64,000 bases of DNA from Streptomyces luteolifulvus (lineage in GTDB: Bacteria > Actinomycetota > Actinomycetes > Streptomycetales > Streptomycetaceae). Positions 27,392-35,825 of this stretch are shown here, one piece after another. The stretch spans positions 1-64,000 of the forward strand of contig NZ_VZRB01000027.1 of assembly GCF_008806595.1 (NCBI RefSeq), given 5' to 3'. The position numbers and the translations under genes were made by a program. Each line of letters opens with the position of its first letter. The first letter of the stretch is position 1. The notes under the pieces were generated by a model, which worked only from the letters and a program-made list of their open reading frames with translations, had not been told where the DNA came from and made no database searches.

Positions 27392-27973
27392 GTGCCAAGG
27401 ATTCGAGCGGCCTCCGTGGCCGAGCACCGGTCGATGCAGCGAGCCGCCCTGCTGGACGCGGCTCGTTCCCTGTTGTCCGAGGGCGGGACGGAGGCGCTGA
27501 CCTTCCCGGCCCTTGCCGAGCGGACGGGGCTCGCCCGGTCGTCCGTGTACGAGTACTTCCGGTCCCGGGCGGCTGTGGTCGAGGAGCTGTGCGAGGTCGA
27601 CTTCCCGGTCTGGGCCGCCGAGGTGTCGGCTGCGATGGAACGGGAGGACTCGGCGGAGGCCAAGGTCGAGGCCTATGTGCGGCAGCAGCTGGCGCTGGTC
27701 GGGGACCGGCGGCACCGGGCCGTGGTGGCGATCTCGGCGAGTGAGCTGGACGCCGGGGCCCGCGAGAAGATCCGGGCCGCGCACGGGGGCCTCGTCGCGA
27801 TGATCGTCGAAGCGCTGGGGGAGATGGGGCACGCGGAGCCCCGGCTGGCGGCGATGCTGCTGCAGGGAGTCGTGGACGCGGCTGTGCGGCGCATCGAACT
27901 GGGGGCGGCGGAAGATCCGTCGGCGATCACGGCCGCGGCGGTTTCGATGGCGCTGCGGGGTGTGCGGGGCTGA
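27392..27973 (+). CDS. TetR-family transcriptional regulator
   Basis: The 193-residue protein has an N-terminal TetR helix-turn-helix (LTFPALAERTGLARSSVYEY followed by F) at about residues 35-55 and a helical ligand domain. GTG 27392 is the best start by length. No Shine-Dalgarno is visible, but TACAGT sits at 27379-27384 with only 7 bases before the GTG, suggesting a leaderless transcript. It follows whiG on the same strand with a 109-base gap. The regulated genes are not evident. Confidence 0.85.
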   Translation: MPRIRAASVAEHRSMQRAALLDAARSLLSEGGTEALTFPALAERTGLARSSVYEYFRSRAAVVEELCEVDFPVWAAEVSAAMEREDSAEAKVEAYVRQQLALVGDRRHRAVVAISASELDAGAREKIRAAHGGLVAMIVEALGEMGHAEPRLAAMLLQGVVDAAVRRIELGAAEDPSAITAAAVSMALRGVRG

Positions 27974-28093
27974 GGTCGACTGCGGTCGGCGTGGGGCAGT
28001 GCTATGCCGTGCAGCATGTCGAGCTGGTCGGCTGTGGCCGGGGTGGGGTGGGTTTCGCGGTCCGGCGCTGACGGGTGCCGTGCGCGCCCTCCC

Positions 28094-28111
28094 GTGCCGC
28101 CGCGGCGGCAC
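28094..28111. terminator. possible bidirectional terminator between convergent genes
   Basis: An 18-base perfect palindrome (GTGCCGCCGCGGCGGCAC) lies between the TetR-like gene and the M23 peptidase gene, which converge. With no loop it would fold as a 7-bp stem with a 4-base loop. It may simply reflect GC-rich sequence. Confidence 0.35.
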
Positions 28112-28149
28112 GACTGCCTGCCGGGAGGCCCGCGGTTGGCGGCTCGCGG

Positions 28150-28761
28150 CTACGGGAGTGGCACTCCGTGCACCGGTAGTAGGCGGGACGGGCCCCTGCG
28201 GAGCAGCCATGGTGGCAGTACCGACAGGGGGTCCAGGTAGGTCTCCCCTCTGAGCAGACCCCAGTGCACACACGCGGCCGTGCAGTGCGAGCCCGTGGGT
28301 TCCACCGTGCCCACAACGCCGCCTGCCGCCACCTCGTCGCCCTTCCGCACCGACGCTCGTACCGGCTCGTACGTCGTCCTCAGGGGTGGGGAGCCCGTGT
28401 CCGTCAGTTCGACCGAGACGACGCCCCTGCCGGCCACCCGGCCCGCGAAGGACACCCGGCCCGCCGCGATCGCCCGTACCGCAGTGCCTGCTGGCGCGGC
28501 CATGTCCACGCCCCGGTGTCCGCGCCCGTACACCGTCGCCGGAGGCTCCCAGCCGCGCAGGACCACGGGCCTCGTGCCCACCGGGCCCACCGGCCAAGTG
28601 CGGGCCACGGGAGGGACCGGCGTGCCACGGCCCGCCGGCTCCCACGACGGCGGCCGCGCCGCGACGCCCGGCCGGGCCGTCGAGGTGACCACCGTCGCCG
28701 TCAGCAACAGCAGCAGCCACAGCTCCCTACATACCCGCCGCTCAAATCGGTTCACTCGCAT
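28150..28761 (-). CDS. secreted M23-family peptidase (LytM-like)
   Basis: The 203-residue product has a signal peptide (ELWLLLLLTATVVTSTARPG) and an M23/LytM domain. The first zinc ligands are His82 and Asp86 (GRGHRGVDMA). The usual HxH pair is replaced by Cys164-Val-His166 (TAACVHWGL), with His159 nearby. Proteins of this kind cleave peptidoglycan or act as activators lacking catalysis. It diverges from rpsB. The substitution leaves catalytic activity uncertain, although this variant is common in actinobacterial relatives. Confidence 0.82.
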   Translation of the reverse strand: MRVNRFERRVCRELWLLLLLTATVVTSTARPGVAARPPSWEPAGRGTPVPPVARTWPVGPVGTRPVVLRGWEPPATVYGRGHRGVDMAAPAGTAVRAIAAGRVSFAGRVAGRGVVSVELTDTGSPPLRTTYEPVRASVRKGDEVAAGGVVGTVEPTGSHCTAACVHWGLLRGETYLDPLSVLPPWLLRRGPSRLLPVHGVPLP

Positions 28762-29031
28762 GCGAGAACCGTCCCGCAGCTGCGTCGATCATGGCCGGGA
28801 TCTGTGGACTACCGGTCGGTTGTGGACAGCGGCGTCACCCGGTGCCTCGCCGGTCCCGTACACTTCTTCTGGCGATCCGGGTCACCGGGTCGACTTCGCA
28901 CGCCCCGACACCAGGTGATCAAAAGCCGGTGTCAGCGCTCCTCGGTCCTTCGCGGCACGGCGCACGTGGGCGTCAGGCGCGAGTGCCGTCCGGCACCCGC
29001 GGCACAACCGAGAAATTCAAGGAGAACGGCC

Positions 29032-29943
29032 ATGGCCGTCGTCACGATGCGGGAGCTGCTGGAGAGCGGCGTCCACTTCGGTCACCAGACCCGTCGCTGG
29101 AACCCGAAGATGAAGCGCTTCATCTTCACCGAGCGCAACGGCATCTACATCATCGACCTGCTCCAGTCGCTGTCGTACATCGACCGCGCCTACGAGTTCG
29201 TCAAGGAGACCGTCGCCCACGGCGGCACGGTCATGTTCGTCGGCACGAAGAAGCAGGCGCAGGAGGCCATCGCCGAGCAGGCCACCCGCGTCGGCATGCC
29301 CTACGTCAACCAGCGCTGGCTGGGCGGCATGCTCACCAACTTCTCGACCGTCTACAAGCGTCTGCAGCGCCTCAAGGAGCTCGAGCAGATCGACTTCGAG
29401 GATGTCGCGGCGTCCGGTCTGACCAAGAAGGAGCTCCTGGTCCTCTCCCGTGAGAAGGCCAAGCTGGAGAAGACCCTCGGCGGTATCCGCGAGATGCAGA
29501 AGGTGCCCAGCGCCGTCTGGATCGTGGACACCAAGAAGGAGCACATCGCGGTCGGCGAGGCCCGGAAGCTCAACATCCCGGTCGTCGCCATCCTCGACAC
29601 CAACTGCGACCCCGACGAGGTCGACTACAAGATCCCGGGCAACGACGACGCGATCCGCTCCGTCACCCTGCTCACCCGTGTGATCGCCGACGCGGTCGCC
29701 GAGGGCCTCATCGCCCGCTCCGGTGTCGCCGCCGAGGGCAAGGGTGAGAAGGCCGCGGGCGAGCCGCTGGCCGAGTGGGAGCGCGACCTGCTCGAGGGCG
29801 AGAAGAAGGCCGACGAGGCTCCGGCTACCGAGGCTCCCGCTGCCGAGGCCGAGGCCCCCGCCGCCGAGGCTCCGGCTGCCGAGGCTCCCGCCGCCGAGGC
29901 TCCGGCCGCTGAGGCCCCCGCCGCGGACGCCGAGCAGGCCTGA
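29032..29943 (+). CDS. rpsB: 30S ribosomal protein S2
   Basis: S2 joins the small subunit late and helps bind S1 and mRNA. The first ~255 residues are canonical (MAVVTMRELLESGVHFGHQT, RWNPKMKRFIF, YVNQRWLGGMLTNF). The 303-residue length reflects a C-terminal tail of repeated EAPAA units (about 263-303), encoded by near-identical 15-base repeats at 29815-29935. AAGGAGAA precedes the ATG. It heads rpsB-tsf with a hairpin between the two. Confidence 0.98.
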   Translation: MAVVTMRELLESGVHFGHQTRRWNPKMKRFIFTERNGIYIIDLLQSLSYIDRAYEFVKETVAHGGTVMFVGTKKQAQEAIAEQATRVGMPYVNQRWLGGMLTNFSTVYKRLQRLKELEQIDFEDVAASGLTKKELLVLSREKAKLEKTLGGIREMQKVPSAVWIVDTKKEHIAVGEARKLNIPVVAILDTNCDPDEVDYKIPGNDDAIRSVTLLTRVIADAVAEGLIARSGVAAEGKGEKAAGEPLAEWERDLLEGEKKADEAPATEAPAAEAEAPAAEAPAAEAPAAEAPAAEAPAADAEQA

Positions 29944-29964
29944 CCCCTCACCGCTTCGGGTCAA

Positions 29965-29995
29965 GGACGGCGGGGGTCGCAAACCCCCGCCGTCC
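29965..29995 (+). terminator. hairpin between rpsB and tsf
   Basis: Perfect 13-base arms (GGACGGCGGGGGT) flank a 5-base loop CGCAA, 22 bases after the rpsB stop and 44 before tsf. It probably lets the S2 gene be expressed at a different level from tsf. Confidence 0.7.
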
Positions 29996-30038
29996 GGCCC
30001 GTAGATCTTCAGAGACTTCGAGAGAGACTCCAGGAATC

Positions 30039-30875
30039 ATGGCGAACTACACCGCCGCCGACGTCAAGAAGCTCCGTGAGCTCACCGGCGCCGGCATGAT
30101 GGACTGCAAGAAGGCGCTGGACGAGGCCGAGGGCAACGTCGAGAAGGCCGTCGAGGCGCTCCGTATCAAGGGCCAGAAGGGCGTCGCCAAGCGCGAGGGC
30201 CGCTCCGCCGAGAACGGCGCCGTGGTCTCCGTCATCGCCGACGACAACTCCTCCGGTGTCCTGGTCGAGCTGAAGTGCGAGACGGACTTCGTCGCCAAGG
30301 GCGACAAGTTCCAGGCCGTCGCCAAGGCGATCGCCGAGCACGTCGCGAAGACCTCCCCGGCCGACATCGAGGCGCTCCTCGCCTCCGAGATCGAGGCCGG
30401 CAAGACCGTTCAGGCGTTCGTGGACGAGGCCAACGCCAACCTGGGCGAGAAGATCGTCCTGGACCGCTACGCGCAGTTCGCCGACGGCTTCGTGACGGCG
30501 TACATGCACCGCACGATGCCCGACCTGCCGCCGCAGATCGGTGTACTCGTCGAGTTCGACAAGCCGAACGCCGACGTCGCCAAGGGCATCGCCCAGCACA
30601 TCGCCGCCTTCGCGCCGAAGTACCTCTCCAAGGAGGACGTGCCGGCCGAGGTCGTCGAGTCCGAGCGCCGCGTCGCCGAGGAGACCACCCGCGCCGAGGG
30701 CAAGCCCGAGGCCGCCCTGCCGAAGATCGTCGAGGGTCGCCTCAACGGCTTCTTCAAGGACGCCACGCTGCTGGGCCAGCCGTACGCGCTCGACAACAAG
30801 AAGTCCGTCCAGAAGATCCTGGACGAGGCGGGTGTCACCCTGAAGCGCTTCTCGCGTATCAAGGTCGGCATCTGA
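30039..30875 (+). CDS. tsf: translation elongation factor Ts
   Basis: EF-Ts is the nucleotide exchange factor for EF-Tu. The 278-residue protein carries the EF-Tu-binding signature ELTGAGMMDCKKALDEAEGN at the N-terminus, KCETDFVAKGDKFQ, and the dimerisation region to the C-terminus. CCAGGAATC lies upstream of the ATG. It follows rpsB, the usual order. Confidence 0.98.
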   Translation: MANYTAADVKKLRELTGAGMMDCKKALDEAEGNVEKAVEALRIKGQKGVAKREGRSAENGAVVSVIADDNSSGVLVELKCETDFVAKGDKFQAVAKAIAEHVAKTSPADIEALLASEIEAGKTVQAFVDEANANLGEKIVLDRYAQFADGFVTAYMHRTMPDLPPQIGVLVEFDKPNADVAKGIAQHIAAFAPKYLSKEDVPAEVVESERRVAEETTRAEGKPEAALPKIVEGRLNGFFKDATLLGQPYALDNKKSVQKILDEAGVTLKRFSRIKVGI

Positions 30876-31070
30876 GTCCGTACCGCGATCGACGCGCGAT
30901 CCTGGGAGTAATCCCGCTAGGGTCGACAGCAGTCGTCCGAGTACGCCGCTGCACACGCGCGTGTGGCGGACGACAGCAGATCTGACGAGGAGGCCATTGC
31001 CGCGTATGGGTTGCGAACCACACCCCACCGGCAATGGTCTTCTTCGTATGTGCACCATGAGGAGAACGCC

Positions 31071-31829
31071 ATGACCACGAAGGCCCAGAAGAGCGACGAC
31101 GGCAAAGTACGCGGCCGGTTTCTGCTGAAGCTGTCCGGAGAGGCCTTCTCCGGAGGCGGGGGCCTGGGCGTGGACCCCGATGTGGTGCACAAGATCGCCC
31201 GCGAGATCGCGGCCGTCGTACGCGACGGAGCGGAGATCGCGGTCGTCATCGGCGGCGGCAACTTCTTCCGCGGAGCCGAACTGCAGCAGCGCGGCATGGA
31301 CCGGGCTCGCTCGGACTACATGGGCATGCTCGGCACGGTCATGAACTGCCTCGCCCTCCAGGACTTCCTGGAGAAGGAGGGCATCGACAGCCGGGTGCAG
31401 ACCGCCATCACGATGGGGCAGGTCGCCGAGCCGTACATCCCGCTGCGTGCCGTGCGCCATCTGCAGAAGGGCCGCGTGGTCATCTTCGGTGCCGGTATGG
31501 GCATGCCGTACTTCTCCACCGACACCACCGCCGCCCAGCGCGCCCTGGAGATCGACGCCGAGGCGCTGCTGATGGGCAAGAACGGCGTGGACGGAGTCTA
31601 CGACTCCGACCCGAAGGCCAACCCGGACGCCGTCAAGTTCGACTCCCTCGGCTACGGCGAGGTCATCACCCGCGACCTCAAGGTCGCCGACGCCACGGCG
31701 ATCACGTTGTGCCGCGACAACAAGCTTCCGATCCTGGTCTTCGAGCTTCTGACGGAGGGCAATATCGCGCGCGCCGTCAAGGGTGAGAAGATCGGCACGC
31801 TTGTCGGTGACCAAGGCAGCCAGGGCTGA
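31071..31829 (+). CDS. pyrH: UMP kinase
   Basis: UMP kinase makes UDP from UMP in pyrimidine synthesis. The 252-residue protein has the amino-acid-kinase fold: GRFLLKLSGEAFSGGGGLGV at the start, VVIGGGNFFRG, DATAITLCRDNKLPILVFEL at the end. ATG 31071 is preceded by TGAGGAGAACGCC; the in-frame extension to 30963 is non-conserved leader. A TAGGGT at 30918-30923 could be the -10 box of a separate promoter, but the -35 is unclear. Confidence 0.97.
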   Translation: MTTKAQKSDDGKVRGRFLLKLSGEAFSGGGGLGVDPDVVHKIAREIAAVVRDGAEIAVVIGGGNFFRGAELQQRGMDRARSDYMGMLGTVMNCLALQDFLEKEGIDSRVQTAITMGQVAEPYIPLRAVRHLQKGRVVIFGAGMGMPYFSTDTTAAQRALEIDAEALLMGKNGVDGVYDSDPKANPDAVKFDSLGYGEVITRDLKVADATAITLCRDNKLPILVFELLTEGNIARAVKGEKIGTLVGDQGSQG

Positions 31830-31959
31830 TCACCCTGACCGGGGGATGGACAATGTCCTGCCGGTCGGGAACCGTGCAGGAAGAAGACGCGACGCAGCCG
31901 GCCGCCGCCCCCGTCAAGGAACCGCAGCCGGGCCTACTCAAGACACGCAGGAGCAAGTG

Positions 31960-32517
31960 GTGATCGAAGAGACCCTCCTCGAGGCCGAGGAGAAGATGGA
32001 GAAGGCCGTCGTGGTCGCCAAGGAGGACTTCGCCGCGATCCGCACCGGGCGTGCGCACCCGGCGATGTTCAACAAGATCGTGGCCGACTACTACGGTGCG
32101 CCGACGCCGATCAACCAGCTGGCCTCGTTCTCCGTGCCGGAGCCGCGCATGGCCGTCGTGACCCCGTTCGACAAGAGCGCGCTGCGCAACATCGAGCAGG
32201 CGATCCGCGACTCGGACCTGGGCGTCAACCCCAGCAATGACGGCAACATCATCCGTGTGGTGTTCCCCGAGCTCACCGAGGAGCGCCGCCGCGAGTACAT
32301 CAAGGTCGCCAAGGGCAAGGGCGAGGACGCCAAGGTGTCCATCCGCTCCGTCCGCCGCAAGGCCAAGGACGCCATCGACAAGCTGATCAAGGACGGCGAG
32401 ATCGGCGAGGACGAGGGCCGCCGTGCGGAGAAGGAGCTCGACGACACGACGCACAAGTACGTCGCCCAGGTGGACGAACTCCTCAAGCACAAGGAATCGG
32501 AGCTGCTCGAGGTCTGA
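31960..32517 (+). CDS. frr: ribosome recycling factor
   Basis: RRF splits post-termination ribosomes with EF-G. The 185-residue protein is canonical (VIEETLLEAEEKMEKAVVVA, RTGRAHPAMFNKI, SVRRKAKDAIDKL). There are two adjacent GTG codons; 31960 gives the family length, with CAGGAGC upstream. The stop overlaps the cdsA start by one base (TGATG). Confidence 0.97.
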   Translation: MIEETLLEAEEKMEKAVVVAKEDFAAIRTGRAHPAMFNKIVADYYGAPTPINQLASFSVPEPRMAVVTPFDKSALRNIEQAIRDSDLGVNPSNDGNIIRVVFPELTEERRREYIKVAKGKGEDAKVSIRSVRRKAKDAIDKLIKDGEIGEDEGRRAEKELDDTTHKYVAQVDELLKHKESELLEV

Positions 32518-33734
32518 TGAACGACTCTTCCTGGGGAGCGCCGCCACAAGCCGGGTACTGGGGGCCGTCCGACCAGGGGCCTGTCCAGGGGGCAGCCCCG
32601 GCGGGTCCCGCGTACGATGCGCATGACGCGCAGCACACTCGCCCCATGCCCATCGCGCCCGACGCACCCGCTCATGGCGGACACCAGGATGACGACCGGG
32701 GGGCCGCTCGGCTGAGCGGCCCCTTGTTCCGCGACGAGCCGCAGCAGTTGTACGACCCGTCGCAGCTGTACGACCCGCCGCAGACTCCGCCGTACGACCC
32801 GCTGCAGGCCCAGCCGTACGGGACCTACGACACGCCGCAGGCCCACCCCTACGGGGAGGTGCCGCAGAATCCGGAGCCCATGCCCGACGCCTCGCAGCCG
32901 GCTCCCGCGCCGCAGAAGAAGAGCGCGGGCCGGGACCTGAGTGCGGCCATAGGGGTCGGTATCGGGCTCGGCGTGGTGATCGTCGCGTCGCTGTTCGTCG
33001 TCAAAGCCGTGTTCGTCGGGGTGATAACGGCCGCCGTCGTGGTGGGCCTGTGGGAGCTGACCACGCGGCTCGAGGAGCGCAAGGGCATCAAGGCGCCCCT
33101 GGTCCCGCTCGCGCTCGGCGGCGCCGCAATGGTCGTCTCCGGGTACGTCCGCGGCGCCGAGGGCGCCTGGGTGGCCATGGCGCTCACCGCGCTGGCCGTC
33201 CTGGTCTGGCGGATGACGCAACCACCGGAGGGCTACCTCAAGGACGTCACGGCGGGCGTGTTCGCGGCGTTCTACGTCCCCTTCCTGGCCACGTTCGTCG
33301 CGATGATGCTGACCGCCGACGACGGCCCCTTCCGCGTGCTGACGTTCCTGGTCCTGACGGTCGTCAGCGACACCGGCGCGTACGCCGTCGGCTGGCGCTT
33401 CGGCAAGCACAAGCTCGCCCCGCGCATCAGCCCCGGCAAGACCCGCGAGGGCCTGCTCGGGGCCATCGCGTTCGCGATGGTGGCGGGCGCGCTGTGCATG
33501 CAGTTCCTGATCGACGACGGCCGCTGGTGGCAGGGCCTGCTGCTCGGCCTCGCGGTCGCGGCCAGCGCCACGCTGGGCGACCTCGGCGAGTCCATGATCA
33601 AGCGGGATCTGGGCATCAAGGACATGGGCACGCTGCTCCCCGGGCACGGCGGGATCATGGACCGGCTGGACTCACTGCTGCCGACGGCTCCCGTGGTGTG
33701 GCTGCTGATGGTGCTGTTCGTCGGGTCCGGCTGA
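32517..33734 (+). CDS. cdsA: phosphatidate cytidylyltransferase CdsA
   Basis: CdsA makes CDP-diacylglycerol, the precursor of anionic and ethanolamine lipids. The 405-residue protein has an unusual disordered N-terminus of about 130 residues rich in Pro, Gln and Tyr with repeated YDPxQ-like units (about 75-120), then about seven TM segments. The CDP-alcohol signature at the C-terminus includes SDTGAYAVGWRFGKHKLAP, LGDLGESMIKRDLGIKDMG and PGHGGIMDRLDSL. Coupled to frr by a one-base overlap. Confidence 0.96.
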   Translation: MNDSSWGAPPQAGYWGPSDQGPVQGAAPAGPAYDAHDAQHTRPMPIAPDAPAHGGHQDDDRGAARLSGPLFRDEPQQLYDPSQLYDPPQTPPYDPLQAQPYGTYDTPQAHPYGEVPQNPEPMPDASQPAPAPQKKSAGRDLSAAIGVGIGLGVVIVASLFVVKAVFVGVITAAVVVGLWELTTRLEERKGIKAPLVPLALGGAAMVVSGYVRGAEGAWVAMALTALAVLVWRMTQPPEGYLKDVTAGVFAAFYVPFLATFVAMMLTADDGPFRVLTFLVLTVVSDTGAYAVGWRFGKHKLAPRISPGKTREGLLGAIAFAMVAGALCMQFLIDDGRWWQGLLLGLAVAASATLGDLGESMIKRDLGIKDMGTLLPGHGGIMDRLDSLLPTAPVVWLLMVLFVGSG

Positions 33735-33775
33735 GGGCCCGGCCGACCGGAACGAGTCGCACGGAGCCCCTGCCG

Positions 33776-33829
33776 TTTCGAGGACTACGAGGACTTCGAG
33801 GACTTCGAGGACTTCGGGGTCGTCGAGGG
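33776..33829. repeat. 9-bp tandem repeat downstream of cdsA
   Basis: Six adjacent 9-base units of the form CTTCGAGGA, four of them near-identical, lie in the 205-base gap between cdsA and the next gene. Neither strand has a supported gene here. The array could be variable in length between strains. Confidence 0.85.
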
Positions 33830-33939
33830 CGGGGGCTCCTCCGCGTCACGGCGTCCTCGGGCGATGGCGCCCCGACCGGACGGGTGGGACGATTCCGGTG
33901 CAGGCCCCCATAACGGGGTCGCCTCGGAAAGGGGGAGCC

Positions 33940-34392
33940 ATGTCCGGCTTCCACGAAGAGATCGACGTCAACCGCACTCCCGAAGATGTCTGGGCCTACG
34001 TCATCGACCCCTCCCACCTGCCCGAATGGCAGGCGAGCGCCATCTCCGCGGAGCAACTCGACGAGGGCCCGATGGGTGTCGGCTCCCGCGTCCGGGTCAC
34101 CCGGCATGTGGGCCGCCGCCGCGAGATGCCGATGACCATGGAGGTCACCGAGTTCCAGCCGCCGCACACCTGGGGCATGCGCGGGATCGACGGCCCCATC
34201 CGGGGACACGTCCACGGCGAGATCACCCCCCTCGACGACGGCCGCGCCTCCCGCGTGACCTTGGACCTCGACTTCGAGGGCCACGGCGTCGGCAAGGTCC
34301 TCCTGCCCCTCGTCGTGCGCCCCCAGGTCCGCAAGGAGCTCCCGCGCAACGAACAACTGCTCAAGGACCGCCTGGAGCACACGGCCGCGTAG
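33940..34392 (+). CDS. SRPBCC-family (START-like) protein
   Basis: The 150-residue protein has the features of the polyketide cyclase/dehydrase SRPBCC fold: FHEEIDVNRTPEDVWAYVID at the N-terminus, LPEWQA, the VGSRVRVTRHVGRRR strand pair, and a long C-terminal helix (RNEQLLKDRLEHTAA). Members bind small hydrophobic ligands or act as toxin-like or cyclase proteins. AAAGGGGGAGCC precedes the ATG at 33940. The ligand is unknown, and no biosynthetic cluster is adjacent. Confidence 0.85.
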   Translation: MSGFHEEIDVNRTPEDVWAYVIDPSHLPEWQASAISAEQLDEGPMGVGSRVRVTRHVGRRREMPMTMEVTEFQPPHTWGMRGIDGPIRGHVHGEITPLDDGRASRVTLDLDFEGHGVGKVLLPLVVRPQVRKELPRNEQLLKDRLEHTAA

Positions 34393-34493
34393 CACGGCCT
34401 CCCCGGGCTCCACTACGACGCGCGCAGCCGCCGCGTCGGCCCTGCTGGAGCCCGGGTCGGTGTCGCTTGTGGATCTGCGACACTGGTACGGCC

Positions 34494-35600
34494 ATGCCTA
34501 AGCCCGGAGAACTCACTTTCGTCGCCCCCCGCGGAGCCCAGAAGCCGCCGCGGCATCTTGCCGATCTCACGCCCGCCGAGCGCAAGGACGCTGTTGCCGC
34601 GGTCGGGGAGAAGGCGTTTCGTGCCAAGCAGCTTTCGCAGCACTACTTCGCGCGGTATGCGCACGACCCGGAGCAGTGGACCGACATTCCGGCCGCTTCC
34701 CGGGGCCGGCTGCGCGAGGCGCTGCTTCCGGAGCTGATGACGGTCGTGCGGCATCTGTCGACCGACCAGGACACCACCCGTAAGACCCTGTGGCGGCTGT
34801 TCGACGGGACGCTCGTCGAGTCGGTGCTGATGCGCTATCCGGACCGGGTGACGATGTGCATCAGCTCCCAGGCCGGGTGCGGGATGAACTGCCCGTTCTG
34901 TGCGACCGGGCAGGCGGGGCTGGACCGGAACCTGTCCACCGCCGAGATCGTGCATCAGATCGTGGACGGGATGAGAGCCCTGAGGGACGGGGAGATTCCC
35001 GGTGGCCCCGCGCGGCTGTCCAACATCGTCTTCATGGGCATGGGCGAGCCCCTCGCCAACTACAACCGGGTGGTCGGGGCCATTCGCCGGCTCACCGACC
35101 CCGAGCCCGACGGCCTCGGCCTGTCGCAGCGCGGCATCACCGTCTCGACGGTCGGCCTCGTCCCGGCCATCCACCGCTTCGCCGACGAGGGCTTCAAGTG
35201 CCGGCTCGCCATCTCGCTGCACGCCCCGGACGACGAGCTGCGCGACACCCTCGTCCCCGTGAACACGCGGTGGAAGGTGCGGGAGGTGCTCGACGCCGGG
35301 TTCGAGTACGTCGGGAAGTCCGGGCGCCGGCTGTCGATCGAGTACGCGCTGATCCGGGACATCAACGACCAGGCCTGGCGTGGTGACCGGCTCGGCCGGC
35401 TTCTCCGGGGTAAGCCGGTGCATGTCAACCTGATCCCGCTCAACCCGACGCCGGGCTCGAAGTGGACCGCTTCCCGGCCGGAGGACGAGAAGGCGTTCGT
35501 GGAGGCGATCGCCGCCCATGGTGTGCCGGTGACCGTCCGGGACACCCGTGGTCAGGAGATCGACGGGGCGTGTGGTCAGCTCGCCGCGACCGAGCGGTAG
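34494..35600 (+). CDS. rlmN: dual-specificity 23S rRNA/tRNA C2-methyltransferase RlmN
   Basis: RlmN is a radical SAM enzyme making m2A2503 in 23S rRNA and m2A37 in some tRNAs. The 368-residue protein has the iron-sulfur cluster ligands Cys129, Cys133 and Cys136 (CGMNCPFC), the GEPLANYNRVVGAIR segment, and the methyl-carrying Cys360 near the end (DGACGQL). The start at 34494 lacks a clear Shine-Dalgarno, with a GACACT 11 bases before it, so a leaderless message is possible. A TPP riboswitch begins 45 bases after the stop. Confidence 0.96.
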   Translation: MPKPGELTFVAPRGAQKPPRHLADLTPAERKDAVAAVGEKAFRAKQLSQHYFARYAHDPEQWTDIPAASRGRLREALLPELMTVVRHLSTDQDTTRKTLWRLFDGTLVESVLMRYPDRVTMCISSQAGCGMNCPFCATGQAGLDRNLSTAEIVHQIVDGMRALRDGEIPGGPARLSNIVFMGMGEPLANYNRVVGAIRRLTDPEPDGLGLSQRGITVSTVGLVPAIHRFADEGFKCRLAISLHAPDDELRDTLVPVNTRWKVREVLDAGFEYVGKSGRRLSIEYALIRDINDQAWRGDRLGRLLRGKPVHVNLIPLNPTPGSKWTASRPEDEKAFVEAIAAHGVPVTVRDTRGQEIDGACGQLAATER

Positions 35601-35644
35601 TCTGACCGGCGTAAGGACTCGTTCATCAGCTCAACATCTTCATC

Positions 35645-35735
35645 ATCCGACAGGGGAGCGCCACAGCGCTGAGAGTGCGGGACGGACCGCAGACCCTCTG
35701 AACCTTGCCCAGGTCATTCTGGGTAGGAAGTTCGG
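35645..35735 (+). promoter_or_regulatory. TPP riboswitch (THI element)
   Basis: The THI-box conserved blocks appear in order: GGGGAGCGCC, GCTGAGAGTGCGG (about 35667-35680), GACCCTCTGAACCTTG (about 35692-35708) and CTGGGTAGGAAG (35719-35730). It lies upstream of a thiamine-type ABC transporter, so it should shut expression off when thiamine pyrophosphate is plentiful. Confidence 0.95.
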
Positions 35736-35754
35736 TCATCACTCAAGCTGTTGC

Positions 35755-35791
35755 GCCCTGCCCGGGAACTGTCAGAGGTCCCGGGCAGGGC
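35755..35791 (+). promoter_or_regulatory. expression platform hairpin of the TPP riboswitch
   Basis: Perfect 13-base arms (GCCCTGCCCGGGA) with an 11-base loop follow the aptamer. There is no clear T tract. A second small stem, CCTGG-TCAG-CCAGG (35802-35815), overlaps the AGGAGG ribosome-binding site at 35813-35818, so control at translation initiation is also possible. Confidence 0.65.
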
Positions 35792-35825
35792 CGCGTCTCT
35801 TCCTGGTCAGCCAGGAGGAATTTCA

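Noticed and set aside
30963..31070. Extended N-terminus of pyrH
   Set aside because: The 36 extra residues are not typical of UMP kinase, and TGAGGAGAACGCC lies directly before ATG 31071.
35755..35791. Classical intrinsic terminator for the riboswitch
   Set aside because: The hairpin is perfect but no T-rich tract follows, so I called it an expression-platform hairpin rather than a plain terminator.
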